Assembly: GCA_030847615.1 (NCBI GenBank)
Contig: JAUMIR010000001.1
Span: 182,299,001-182,363,000, forward strand
From: Gambelia wislizenii
Lineage: Eukaryota > Chordata > Lepidosauria > Squamata > Crotaphytidae
Reading direction: 5' to 3'
DNA: 64,000 nt
The notes beneath the pieces were generated by a model. That model was not told the DNA's origin and ran no database searches. It saw nothing but the letters and a program-made list of their open reading frames with translations. Of the stretch, positions 10,496 through 22,798 are shown piece by piece (positions within the stretch are counted from its first letter, which is position 1; every line of letters starts with the position of its first letter). A program made the translations under genes and the position numbers.

Positions 10496-11900
10496 TCCCC
10501 CCAAAGATTCTTGCCTCTCAACTTTTGAAATTTTGAAACTGAATTTTTCCCAGTCTCCAAATTTCTAAAATTGCCATAACTTAAAACTTTAATTGAACAT
10601 TTAGAAATACAGTTTAGGTGTCAAAAGCAAAGCAGCAGGCAAAGTTGTCAAGGGCATGAGAGCGGAGCAAATGTAAAGATTCTAGATGTGAAAGAGTTTG
10701 AACATCTCACTCTCTGAAATGCTAGAAATTTAGAGACTGAAGGAAAATTTCATGCAGAGGGCAGAAATCTCATTTGGAGAGGCAATGCCCTCATTTTCCC
10801 CTCGCCTTAGCTCTACCCTGACAAGATCTGAGCCATCATGTTTACTTCACACAAAATATAGGTGCCTGTTTTCCTTGATTAAGAGGTTTGATAAGGCAAG
10901 AGCAGCTTCCTCTGAAAACATGGCATCTCTTTTGGTGTTTGAAGGTTGGACACCTATCCTAGCAACCATTCTTGGCAGAGGCAGGCTTTGCTGTTGTTTA
11001 GTGAAGCTAAACACTTAGGAGCTCGCTTGAGGTGCAACAGCTCCATACTGTGCTCATGGCATAATTTATCACTCTAATTTTGAGAGGGGCCAGAAGCCCT
11101 GCTTTTCTCCTGGAGCCCATCATTCAGCTAATGGCAGGTCTTATATCCTGTACAAGTGCCTAAACAGCCACCGGATTTAAAGGTTAAGGCATGCACCAGG
11201 ATGGCATTTACTAATTAAATGTTATTTTATTAAGACACGGTATTTAATGTAAACGCCTGTGCTCTGTATTGGTTCTCATTATACTGCTTTTGCTTCCTCT
11301 GCACAAACAGCCTAAGCCTTCTGCTCCCCCCTCCCCTTCTCCCCCCCCCTATTCAAAGGAAGGATATGGTTGATAATTCCTCTCCCTCTCTCTTAACCTA
11401 GCCTGATGCCAGCAATATAGAGTTTGAAATACATTTTCAATTAGGGTGATATCCTCTGAGCAGAGCACATTTCTCCACAGCCATTTCTGTTCCACAAAAG
11501 ATCAGCTGAACATGAGATAGCTCTTACAGCACTTATCAAGTGCCTGTCTATCACTTCCTGGCAAAAGCCACCCAGTTCACAACAGCTCACAGCATGGAAC
11601 CAATCCTTCTGGGGCAAAAAACAAATCTTGTAAATGGTTCTGCCTAAATGGTAATAAAGTCCTGTACAGTTTGTCCTGCTATGAGCAATGGGACTTAAAT
11701 AAGTATGTTTAGAATTTCAGAGCAGAAACATACAAATAGAGATGACAGCAAGGGATAGATTGTCTGGAAGAACCCAAAGGAACAAAGCAACCTGATTAAA
11801 CTAGAAGCCTGAGAGCTGCGAGGTCACTAAAATCAAATAATCTACAGTGGAAGATATCAAAGAGCCCTCCTCTGAAGGATTGTTTCAAATACGTAAATCA
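10496..11900. other. No gene; possible conserved noncoding block
   Basis: No repeats recognised. The stretch 11040-11300 is free of obvious repeats and has TAATTA-type motifs. Whether it is conserved cannot be judged from one sequence. Confidence 0.25.
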
Positions 11901-12024
11901 TTCTTTCTTAATCTATTGCACTCCAGATGTGTTGGAATGCATTCACCATTGTTACTGATGGTTAAAGGATTAGAGTTGTTTTAGTCCAATACATCTGGAT
12001 CACAATGGATTGGGAAAGGCTGGT
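11901..12024. mobile_element. hAT-like palindromic MITE remnant
   Basis: The left part TCCAGATGTGTTGGA is answered on the right by TCCAATACATCTGGA, with outer bases also partly complementary. This resembles the abundant squamate hAT MITEs built on CTCCAGATGTTTTGGAC (recalled). Ends are too degraded to read an 8-bp duplication. Confidence 0.5.
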
Positions 12025-12142
12025 GTAGATTTATCAAGAGCTATATTTATTTGTTTAATCTATATTTTTTTTTACATTTTGCCCTTAAATACATTAGATT
12101 TCAAGGCAGGATGCAATGAAATAATATAACCCACCATCCAAC

Positions 12143-12601
12143 TGTCGCACGAACCAGACTCAGGACCACAGAGAAGTTGAGAAAGTGAGCTTTATTCTCA
12201 AGTACGCGTGGGCCCTTGGTGGAATAATTTCCTAAAGTCCAAGGCGCCCCGAGCCACATTGAGTGTAACTTCTTATAGAGCATACAGTGTGTGTTATGAG
12301 ATACAAACAAGAGCACTTCCCTCCTCCCATCTTGTGGTTTCCATGTCCATATTTGGCACTTTCCTTCAGACAGTTTGTTGATAGTTCAAGTCAAGATAGC
12401 CTAGGAACATTTAGGTACAGTTCAACCGCTATTAGAGAAAGAATTTGTTTACATCAGCATATCATATGTTTATGGAACATAGGGTTGATTAGTAAAGAAC
12501 ATTGACTAGGTCTGAGAGTTAAAGAAAAAAGACTTTGCAGATTTCCAGAGTCTCATGGGCTATCTAGTCTGACCCCGAATAGTAATTGTAAGATTACAGC
12601 A
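12143..12601 (-). mobile_element. Probable solo LTR, antisense
   Basis: Plus strand begins TGTCGCACGAACC and ends CA. Flanks TCCAAC (12137-12142) and TCCAGC (12602-12607) differ by one base. The minus strand has a TATA-like CTATAAGAAG near 12270 and AATAAAGC near 12190, then a U5-like end GGTTCGTGCGACA. This U3-R-U5 order supports an LTR of about 459 bp. No primer site or coding region adjoins it. Confidence 0.6.
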
Positions 12602-12607
12602 TCCAGC

Positions 12608-15168
12608 AAATAGACATTAGAGTCTACATGGCCACTACACAACCTAAATGTAAGACCAGCAGATGAAAATACAATGTCTCTTGCATATCAGAAATTGAGA
12701 ATTCCCCTTTCATAAAGAAGGCAATGCCCCCCATCATTAATGCCACCACTTGGGATGTGGACCACCTGTTGCCACACAAGTGAATTGTTGCAGCCACACC
12801 AGTGCAGAGACACACATAAAGTGCCAAAGGATATTTAGTTGGAAGCTGAAACCAAGTACACCCTGGATGGGATTACTTACAGAAGAATAGGAGGGGAGGC
12901 TGTGACAAAGGCAAGAGACCATCTTTGAGGAAGGGAAATGAGTTCAGCACAGTCAAAGACCTTCCCTGAACCCTGAACTGCCTATGATTCTCTTCTGGGA
13001 ACTGAGCCAAGTATCTTCAAAATTATATCTTTGAAGGTGTCAAAGAGTCAGCAATATCTCCATCTGGGAGTGGACCAATAACAGGGCTGCTGGAAAACTG
13101 TACTGATCCTCAAGACACTCATTTATTCTTGACATGATCTAGTATGTGTTAGTAGTGACTGCTAAAGATTTAGAAGCTCAGGTTGGAAATGGTTATGTCT
13201 AGTTTAGAGGAGCACCATTCTCATCATTAATATTCATAGCACAAGCAAGCAATAAACAGAATAAATTCCAGGCCGGCTTCCATAATAAGTGCCACACCAT
13301 TTAATAAAAGCAGAGAATACACTTGAAAAAAAAAAGAAAATCCAATAAACCAGTTTTGGGATTATACATTTTCTGAATATTAAAGATGCTGCTTTCAAAT
13401 GTCACATGTACCTGATGGCAAAGCAACAGCAAAAGTATCCTATGGCTTTCCACTTAAATAATCAATCGATAGACGTCCTTGTTCAGTAAGAGTCTGGTGG
13501 CACACTGCCACCAAGTACCTCACCTCAGTCAAGGAAGTGATGGTCACCATGGTAACAATATGCCCATATACTCAGCATGGTAGAAAGAAAAGGACTGAAA
13601 GCTGGGAGTATTTTCAAGATTTCCATTTCAGTTGCAAAAAAGATCTGTCTTCTAAAACTCATGGCAAGTTTCCCTGAAAACTATCTCTGAAGGATGCTGA
13701 AGACACTCCACAGAATCCACATTCACATGGTGATAGGTGGTGGTGGATAGTGATTCCCATGGGAATGGCATAGTGAATCTACTGTGGGTGGCAGTCCATA
13801 ATTTGAAGGAGCTATCCAAATTGCTCAACCATACCCCCACAAATAGAATCTAACATTCTAGGCCCCAGGGATGATTCTAGGCCTGACAATGTCTCATGGT
13901 GAGCCTCTTCATCTGCCAGTCACTCTGGTGGGCATCTCTAACTGACATGGCAGTGCTCCAAGACATCCTAGAGTCACTTGACCGTATCTAGCTATGTTTA
14001 TAAAGTCCCATGATGCCCCAGAGTAAAGCAAGGTTAGTAACATTGGGGGAAATTGAAAGGGTGACTAGCTCCACCCTAGTCTTCTTATCAAAATAGCAAC
14101 AACAGGAACAGGCTGGAATCAGCAGTGCGCCTGAAGAGCTGGCTTACCTTGGCTAGCCCTGCAAGAGCATCACGCTGTGCTGACTCCCTTCATGAACTCT
14201 GCATCTTCTCTGATTTCTGGCAACATCCTATCTACCTAGAACTTTGACCTACCTGTAAATCAGCACTTTGCTTCTGAAGCACCAGGAGGGATTACGTGTC
14301 AGCTCTGTCTTAGGTTAATTGGGAAGGAACACAGCACCCTAGATGCCTCTTGGTTTAGAATGCTTTAATCATTTACTGTATACTATAAGGCACAGAAAAC
14401 AAATTTCCAGAATTCTGTTTCAAAGAATGTCACTCTGCTGCATTGTGCTACATTCAATTTACAGGGCACCCTATTAGTTAAGAATGTCAGAAATGGGTGG
14501 TAATCCATAAATAAATCTTATTAATATTTGTAAATTGGGTGGTATATAAGAAGTAGCTTACTTCAGGCATCTTTTGAAAAATCAGGGTTTTTTTGAGGGG
14601 AGGGTTGCTCTTAGAGGCAAGACATCATACATGCTAGAAATGTCAAATTTCTAGAGACATTTAGAAATGTCTCTAAATGGAAAATGTTACTCAAAGCTGT
14701 TCCTTCTTTTCCTTTCTCGTTTGTTTATTTCACTGTGGAAAAAAAGGTATGGCTTTAAATTGCCAGAAATTACATGACACAGTGTGCTGTTATCATTACT
14801 GTGTACCCACAGCATATTCTGTCATGCTTGGAATAATATTTTAGTGTTCAGTGAGTTTAAGATTGCAGCTATTTATATTTTGGATTAATATCCTGACTCA
14901 GTTTATGACAAGCATGTCCAATGTACACCTCAATGATTTTCATACGTATTGAAGAAACATGAGAAAGAGATGAATATCACAGATGTGACAACACTGGGTT
15001 GGAAACCTGAAGCAGATGCCATCATAAAAAGCAAAGATAGCCCTACAATGAACAGAAACTGAAAAGAAGTTAAGCACTGATTGAAGGCTGCCATTAAGAG
15101 TGGCACAGGAAAAGATCAAGCATCAGAAAATCTGGGCTCATTTATGACCATCTATGAAATAACAAGAC
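12608..15168. other. No recognisable feature
   Basis: Several short frames but no domain, splice pattern or repeat that I can name. Confidence 0.35.
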
Positions 15169-15170
15169 CA

Positions 15171-16264
15171 GGGTGCTGTTTAAACAATGAAAATGTCCCG
15201 GGAAGAATTCGTGTCGATCCCTGGCAGTTTACATGTACATCGGGTCAGGTACATGGCCACCTTTTATCCCGGTTTTTTAAAAAGTCACTGGAGGATTTGG
15301 AAAATTGGAAATGTAAACAGCCTGGGATAAAATATCTCAGTACCAGGGGATGGCCGGAAATGGTGACTGGGGGCAGGCTTAGAGATCAGCGACCAGAAAA
15401 GGAGGGGTCAGTCAACGGGTGTTCAACAGATCCAGCCTCACCAGCTGAAAATAAAGGCATCCCTTCCAGCTGCACATAGGTTGGTGTGTGTGCGCGCACA
15501 TGTACTCAATCACCTTTTAAAATGGATTTCTACACTGCAAACCCTTCAGCTTTAACCTCTTCCTCAACTGCATGTTACAAAGAGATCGTGGTGGGCAGAG
15601 GGTCGCCCATTCATCCCCTGCCTTTATCACCTCCCTGGGTCTGAATGGGCACAGTAAAATATTCCAGTGTCTGAGCGAATGAACACACTTTAATCCCCCC
15701 CCCCCGTCACAATGCACAGTAAAAAAAAAATGCCAGGATCTGTGTCTTTCAAAATGCCTGTCTGTCGCTGGCTTGAAATCTTCACTCTGCAGCTAAAACT
15801 CTGCTTTAAGGGTTAACATTTTAAAGAGGCAAGGGGAATACCAAGCCTCCCCTCCCACCTCACTTGGCTTGATTTCAAAAGGAAAGCACTCGTTCCTGCG
15901 TCTGAGGAAAAGATCACATTCTGGGTTTTTCAAAATGCCTTCTGCTTAAAGGGTTAACATTTTAAAGAGACAAGGGGAATACCAAACCTCTGCCCCCCCT
16001 CTCCCCCCCAGCCAGCCAATAGCATTGCTCGTGGTGCAGAACTCTAAAGGAAGTGTGTCACCGAGGTTGTGAAAACACGATTAATCGCATCCTTGATTGA
16101 CAGCCAAAAACAAAAAAAAATCTCGGTAAGCTAAACATGTGTAAACAGCAAAAGCATGGGATATAAGAGTGCGGGACCAATAAAAACTTTTGTTGTGTAA
16201 ATATCAATCACGGGATCTTCCAGGATTTCCTAAAGAGTGACAAAAATCGTATAAACAGCGAGGG
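15171..16264. mobile_element. Unclassified DNA-transposon-like element
   Basis: The edges carry inverted sequence: GCTGTTTAAACAATG near 15176 and its partner CGTATAAACAGC near 16249. The plus strand repeats TAAACAGC plus a nearby GGGATA near 15314, 16141 and 16251, like subterminal motifs of DNA transposons. The frame at 15081-15479 (132 aa) has no known domain. A duplicated segment lies at 15796-16000. No convincing target duplication, so the class is open. Confidence 0.35.
15796..16000 (+). repeat. Imperfect direct duplication, offset about 147 bp
   Basis: The block AAGGGTTAACATTTTAAAGA, followed by CAAGGGGAATACCAA, occurs near 15808 and again near 15955. Flanking TTTCAAAATGCCT motifs also recur. 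Both copies end in C-rich sequence. Confidence 0.8.
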
Positions 16265-16314
16265 ATGGATACGGGATCAGGAAGTCATGGTAAGCCCTGC
16301 GACAAAACGTGTCA

Positions 16315-16786
16315 TGTAACTGACACCCAGACACCATCAAATGGCCACTTTATTGATCTATACCCTATTTAACTGAATTTGGACCTGGGGATAAGCAAAG
16401 CAGGGGATAAGCAAAACAAAGCAGGGGGGCAGCAAACATGTGGGTCCAGCTAAGGCTCAGGCGTCAACCTGTGACCGGCCTCCCCTTGGATGAAACACCT
16501 GATCCCGGGGGCAATACAAAAAGCATTGATGGCTACCCAGACAGTTGTTTACTGGAAGGCTAACCCAGGAGTCACTCCCCCAAGTCACAAGACTTTATAA
16601 GAGAGAGTAAACCTCCAGGTTGGCCCCAAGGGCAGATTCCTTCTCCATCCCCCCAGGTCACATGACTCATAGAGGTGGTTCCAGAGCCCAGTCCTTCACC
16701 TAAAGGGTGCCAAGGTGTACACCGATCTAATAAATTCTCCGCCCATTACCTGCCAAGTGAGAACCTATTTTAGACACCACCCATAG
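16315..16786 (-). mobile_element. Possible solo LTR, antisense
   Basis: Begins TGTAACTGACACCC. On the minus strand a TATA box (CTCTTATAAAGTC, near 16597) precedes a polyadenylation signal (TCAATAAAGTGG, near 16350), followed by a U5-like end in CAGTTACA. GTCA occurs just outside both proposed ends (16311-16314 and 16785-16788). The right end lacks a clean CA. Confidence 0.45.
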
Positions 16787-17295
16787 TCAATTCTCCAAGA
16801 CCCATCACAGACAGTATGGATTGGCAAAAAAACTCAAGATAAAGGGGGGGGGATTCCTACCTGGCCCAGAAGTGATCAGCTTCTCTCACACTGCATTGAG
16901 AGCTGGTGGGTGAGTGGGTCACAGCAAGAACAGCCAAGAAAGGGAGGCATTAAAAAAAAACCCTCTGCCTCCTCCCCTGTCATATGACCAGCACTTGGCA
17001 TCAATGCCAAGTGCAGGGGATTCTGGCCCCTATTCATGGAGGCCATCAAACCACCACCCCTCATTGCAGCATTGTTCACTGCACAGTCAGGGAACTGTAT
17101 TTTGTTCTCCCACTCAAGCCCTATTGAAATTAATGGGAGCTGAGGCAAAGGAAGGCCATTTTAAGTGGGGTTTGGGGAAAAAAAATTCAATACAGATGGC
17201 AGGACACAGGACTTCCAGATCTTAAGGATTACAACTCCCATCAACTCCTGCCAGTGATGACAGATGAAGAAACTGTACTCACAGCCACCACAATC

Positions 17296-17700
17296 ACAAG
17301 CACATTCAGTGAGGGCATGAGAGCAGGCCTTCTCAGTGGCTGTTCCCATGCTGTGATGCTCCCTCTCACAGGAGGCAAAGACATTTTTAAAAATTTAAAC
17401 AGTCTTTTGGCTATTAACATGTTGCTGCAGGAGGTCTTCTAATGGGAGGGTCTGCATTTGTAATTCTCATTGATATATTTTAAATGCTTTTGAACTATTT
17501 AAAATCAGTTCTGTTTTAATAGGATAGCTTATTTGTGTTTTTAAAAAACCTTTTACTCTATTTCTTTAAGCTGTATTTTTATTCATTCATTTCTTTATTA
17601 CAATCAACAGATCAGATAAAAGCTGTATTTTTTTAACCTATGTTGGGAGCTGCCATATTGATGTTGCATCTCATATTGGGGAAAAGGTAGCCTATAAACA
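17296..17700 (+). pseudogene. L2-like LINE 3' end
   Basis: The segment GCAGGCCTTCTCAGTGGCTG matches the plus-strand equivalent of the C-terminal L2 region seen at 58260, followed by a T-rich 3' UTR with repeated TTTTAA motifs. Coding content is destroyed. Confidence 0.6.
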
Positions 17701-17743
17701 AAACAAATAAGTACGTAGTTGAACAAGAAGTGGAGGACTACAG

Positions 17744-18238
17744 ATTTCCTCACCCTTCCACAATTCAGGAAGACTATTGGCAAGCTGGAATGAGTCCAGA
17801 GGAGAGTGACCAAAATGGTAGGAGGTCTGGAAGCCATGACCTATGAGGAGTGGCTCAGGTAGCTGAGTATGTTTAGCCTGGAGAAGAGAGGTTAGGAGTT
17901 AACATGACAGCCACATTTAAATATTTGAAGGGATGTCATACTGTAGGTGGAGCAAGCTTGTTTTCTGCTGCTCCAGAGACTAGGACACAGAGCAATGGGT
18001 TTAAACTACAGGAAAAGAGATTCCACCTAAACATTAGGAAGAACTTCCTGGTAGTAAGAGCTGTTCAACAGTGGGATGCACTGCCTGGGAGTGTGGTGGA
18101 ATCTCCTTCTTTGGAGGTTTTAAAAGAGAGGCTTGATGGCCATTTGTCAGGAATTCTTTGATTGTGTATTCCTGCATGGCAGAGGGTTGGACTGGATGGC
18201 CCTTGTGGTCTCGTCCAACTCTATGATTCTATGATTCT
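17744..18238 (+). pseudogene. CR1 LINE 3' fragment
   Basis: Decayed C-terminal RT region: equivalents of the AQWDRVQRR-like and EERLRELGMF-like segments, the CTGCTGCTCCAGAGACTAGG motif, and an 85-aa frame at 17904-18161 ending in the CR1 C-terminus. It ends in ATTCTATGATTCT, the CR1 terminal octamer. The 5' part is missing, as is usual for CR1. Confidence 0.85.
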
Positions 18239-19291
18239 TCTTCCCATGTTCATTGAAGGATGGTGCTTCCTTTTGGGTTTCATGCCTAAGGCACCATAGG
18301 ATGTCTCTTGCTTTGATTTCAGCCCAAGGTTGATCATGATATAAGCTCAGGGCCCTAAAATATACAGCCACTTCCTCCCTGCCACCTTCAGGCATAAAAA
18401 ATATCAAGGAAACCTTTTCCCAAAGAATCTGTAGAAGTTCTCTGCAACACTGATCAGGCACAGACAACGTTAAGTCACTCAAAACATTACACATTTAAAT
18501 ATGCAGAGCAGAACTTTAACATTCACAGCCAGTCCTTCCAGTTTTCCCCATATTATCCCTGTGTACAAAGATAGGCAAAGGAATTGGTTTACGTGTAGAG
18601 CTGGCTCTCTATCAATAGCACTCACTCAGTGTGACACTAACCGCTGCGGGCCAAAAGAAAATATGTTTGGTGATGCTCTCCCCAGTGGATGGCAGTGCAT
18701 ATAATAAAACCACCATACATAATTCAGGTCTAAAAAATAGTAGGTATAAAATCTGAAGTTCTGCAGAGAACACTAAAGTTTCCTATCAGTTAGCTATTGG
18801 ATATCAAGATGGAAATAAAAACCTATAGAGCAATATTGCCACCTAGTGGTTAGTCTATGTACCCATTCTCTTTGACTTCCTAGCTGTTACCTTTCCTCCT
18901 CTCAGTCACAAACAGAAAGATACTAGATGGTTTAGATAATCATGGGCTATACTGCACAGCTCTGACACCCTGCATGTGGCTGCACGTCTTGCCATAACCT
19001 CTTTTTATTATTATTTTGAAGGTTACTCTAGAGCTTCAAACTATACCCTGAAAAAAAGCTGAAAGAAACTTCCAAGGCCGCCTTCAGTATTGCTACAATA
19101 AATATGTATTACTTTGGGTATGATTGCAATAAATAGCTATTAAACAGGGCCTGTGCTGTGGGCGGAGGGAACTCTCTTCTTCTTCCCTACACAGCACTGA
19201 GGTTAAACTTTTAACCCACACACCAAAATAATTTGAAATACCTGAAAGAATAAGTGGAAATTCATACTTGTACATATTGCTTTTAAAAAAA
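18239..19291. other. No recognisable feature
   Basis: Frames of up to 115 codons occur, without recognisable motifs. Confidence 0.35.
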
Positions 19292-19358
19292 GTCTCTCTC
19301 TGTGTGTGTGTGTGTGTGAAAGTGTGTGTGTGTGTGTGTGTGTTTGTGTGTGTGTTTG
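19292..19358. repeat. (TG)n microsatellite
   Basis: TG repeats with short GAAAG and TTTG interruptions. Confidence 0.95.
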
Positions 19359-19430
19359 CATATAAATAAAACTTCCACCAGTTTAAATATTAAAGAGCAA
19401 TAAGATGTATATTTAAACAGTCCCACTGGG

Positions 19431-19625
19431 AAGAGCCATCATGGTATAGTGGTTAGAGTGTTGGGCTTGCACTGGGAAGACCAAAGTTTTAATTCTTACT
19501 TTGTGTTGAAACTGCATTGACATCCATGATCTGATCACTCTCTCTCATCCAACCCTACCTCAAAAATTGTTGTGATGATTTTAAAAAAAACTGAGAAGGA
19601 GACAGAAGTATGGGTAAACATTCTG
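19431..19625 (+). repeat. tRNA-derived SINE
   Basis: Opens with GGTATAGTGGTTAGAGTGTT, a clear tRNA A-box region, and a degenerate B-box (CAAAGTTTTAATTCTTA). A later stretch reads CCTACCTCAAAAATTGTTGTGATG, similar to the squamate tRNA-SINE body (recalled). The acceptor stem and anticodon arm do not fold, so it is not a tRNA gene. Confidence 0.65.
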
Positions 19626-19748
19626 TCTGCCACCAACACTACTGAAAAGAACAATAACGTTTTGTTGTGGTCTGATAAGAGAACTTAATTTTTACTCGAT
19701 AATGGGCTTGGCAGTGATGCTTTCATAGATGTAAATAAAAAATACACA

Positions 19749-20322
19749 GGGGTTGTCTAAACGGTAAAAATACCCCTCATGGAATGTGAGGAGAATCCTA
19801 CCTGTCTTAATGGGATTCCGCATCCTATTGCCTTATTAGGAAGGAGGGGGGCCAAAAAGGTCAAAAACTCCAAAGGAAAAACCTTCACAGCTTTTCCTGG
19901 AGTTAAAAAAAAAACAGAGATGGGGGTGCACATTCCTGCTTGCTGGGACAAGTGATTCACTCTGAATCGCTTTCCCATAGGAGAAGAAGTGGTAACTGAT
20001 TGGCCAGACAAGAACAGGGGCGGCTTGCTAACAGGGCAAGTGCCCAGTGTCCCCATGTTGATTTTTCACCTTACCCTGGCTAGTCGCCTGGAGAGGGAGG
20101 TGGGGGCAGTTCTTCACCACCCCCTTCTGAGTGGCTGTCCAAGCGGCTACTGATGTTCCTTTTGAGCCTTGGAGGATGGGAAGGGGTGCTAGCCCTTTGC
20201 CTTCCCCGCCCCTGTGCAAGAAGGCATGCAAAGTTTATGTAAGATGCATTAAGACAAGTGACAGCTGCTGCGACTTGTCTTTACTGTGGGTCCGGTATTT
20301 GGGGGCTCATATTGACAGGCCC
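19749..20322. mobile_element. Possible Harbinger-like element, degraded
   Basis: The left end GGGGTTGTCTAAACGGTAAA resembles the left end of the element at 20588. The right end, reverse-complemented, reads GGGCCTGTCAATATG. No clear target duplication. Confidence 0.4.
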
Positions 20323-20587
20323 ATCACTTGTCTTTCATAAATTCACTCTAGGTTTTCTTGCAGGGTTTACAGGAGCTCTCCAAGTGTTGAACTCTATTCC
20401 TAAATAGGTTCAGCTCTATGGATAACTCCATTGGAACTTGTGGGAGGGGGGAAACTAGCCTGTTGACCTGTGAGCCACCAGCCACCATTCCAGCAATGCC
20501 CAGGTTCAGCTAGAAGCTACACATTCACATCCAATGTCTGGCTATTCTTAGCTATATGCCAAAGCACATGGGCTGGATGCAGTTTTC

Positions 20588-21199
20588 GGGGCTGTCTACA
20601 TGGTAAAAAAATTATGTATGGTGTTTGGAAGATCAATCATGTGTACACACGGCTATTCGGATGCATATGTGTCTTTCAGAAAAGGGGCTAGCGAATCCCC
20701 CGTAAACTACATGGATTTGGCATTCGGGAGGATTAGCGAATCTCGAGCTATAATCTGTACAGCCATTCATATTGTCAACAGTCTGTACACCCTGTTCACA
20801 CACATACGAACAGTCAGTGTAATCTGATTGGCTGGCCAAGCACAGGGAGTGGGGCTAACAAAGAGGGGAATTGGAAGTATCCGCCATGTTGGATTGCCAG
20901 CTAAGCAAGGGTCTGGTAAGTCCATGAAATGGAGATTTTTACATATATTCATTTTTATTTTACATTGTAAATAAGGAAAACCAATTGTCCACAAAACACA
21001 TTTAAAATAAAAAAAAGCAGTGGGAGATATAAAACTGCCGCTTGGATCACTCTCTCCAGCCAGCTGGGCAAGGGGGGGGTCATACGGAGTTTAGGGGGGG
21101 ATAAAAAATTGTGTAGGCAGATTGTACGTATACGAACGGCTGCCTTTTCATATTTTTTTACCCCCAAAACAGATTTTTTTCCATCATGTAGACAGGGCC
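20588..21199. mobile_element. Harbinger-like non-autonomous element
   Basis: The ends are imperfect inverted repeats: left GGGGCTGTCTACATGG, right (reverse-complemented) GGCCCTGTCTACATGA. They are flanked by TTC on both sides (20585-20587 and 21200-21202). A 3-bp duplication and GG-rich TIRs suggest PIF/Harbinger, although TTC is not its usual target. No transposase frame inside; length 612 bp. Confidence 0.6.
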
Positions 21200-21202
21200 T
21201 TC

Positions 21203-22798
21203 CTTTCATCTCTCCAGTTGACAGGAACCAAACAGGCAGTCCACTTCCAAAGGCAAAATCAGGCTGATTTGCTGTTCAGGATAGGGGCAGAGAAAGGATA
21301 AATTCAGCCTCTTTTCCTCTTCTCACCAAATAACTGATCAGCTGCATTTGGGCTTGTAAAAAATTGTTCTGTATGTAAATATGGTGCATTCTTTGGGAGC
21401 TCAGAGCCAAAAGGTCAAGCTAGACAAGAGATCTACAAGTGTAATATTTTGCCTTTAAAAATAAAAAAGATAAAAGTTAGAGGCAGCTGTTGGGGCAGCC
21501 AGAATCAGACTGAAGCCACAGTACTGAGGTTTAGCTATCACCCCATGTTATCTTTCTTCAGAAGCCCTCATTCTTAAACCTCAGGAGAAAATACGCACAT
21601 GCCAGATGTATGTTTTCTCTTAGGGGGAAATCACAGCTTTGGTGGTGATTTAAAAATGGTGCAGAGGGAAAGGGTTTAAGTCTCCTCTCCAAGCACCATG
21701 GCCTTGATCCAATTTGGATCACTCCCCAAATCCATCGTTGGGAGATCGAGACGAATCTTCCATATCTCATCTAGCGGAGGCTTAAATCCTTCAGCTGTAC
21801 CACAATAAGAAAGCCAGTGCAGGCAAAATCATTGAGTGGCAGGAGTTCCCCTACCTCTTCCCTCCTTGCTTCAGTTGGTTGGGATTATTTCTGAGATGTT
21901 ACAGAGACAAGGAAGAAACTTCTGACAGGCATGTGTCAGCCACCATTAGTTAAGAGTAGTCAATCCAATTAGCAGAGGATTTTCCACAAGTTATTTAGGT
22001 CCTGGGAAAGAATCAAAGAAGTCCTGGAGCATGGCACCTTCCAGCCTCAAACAGGTTCAGGACCAGTAAGCTAAGGTTCCACAGAGAGGGACTAACAAAG
22101 AGACTCCCTGTCCTGAGTCTGCAATCATGGAACTCAAGGCAGCATATATGGGAGAGTTGCAACATCCCGTTATCTGAGCACTGGCCAGACCCAGTCTTTT
22201 AAACCTCAGGACTGGTAGTGCCACTACATGAGATAATCATTTCAGGTGCCAGATGCTGGTGGGGGGAGGAGGAGAGTTGTGTCTCTCCCCAATCCATTCA
22301 CATGTACATCCTGTCCTGTGCCCTCCAAGCCAAGGGTGATGAATTTGGTTCATAGAAAGGGCTTAATTTAATTTCAGATAAGTCTTCAGGAATCACATTT
22401 TGGTAGTGAACAGAGCCAAAGGCAAAAGGATGAGGTGAAAAGACGTGCAGGTTTATTTTAAAGCTCTAAGTGCCAGCACCTAAGCCTTAGGAAAGATGGT
22501 TCAGACTTTCAGACTGGGGGGGGGGGGGAATCCCATATGAAATCTGAGATTACCAAACCTCCTCTGTGACATGACCATCTGGGACCCATGAGGGCCAGTT
22601 TGGGATCTCAAGAGGGCCAGATTCATTCCCAGAACCTGTGGTTCTCTACCCTTCTCTAAAGTATCTTGCAACTTTCAGATACAGATGTAATTCTTTACTA
22701 ATTTTGTTCTCAAAGAAAGCAGAGTAACATTAGTAATTCCCTTCCTACTGTGAGAAAGTCATCAAAACCCTGCAGTTTTCAAACACTATTTGCAATTC
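21203..22798. other. No recognisable feature
   Basis: No coding or repeat families recognised; a G-run lies at 22517-22528. Confidence 0.35.

Noticed and set aside
15081..15479. 132-codon protein gene
   Set aside because: No domain and it crosses the edge of a transposon-like element.
19438..19500. Functional tRNA gene
   Set aside because: A-box is good but the B-box is mutated and stems do not pair; it heads a SINE.
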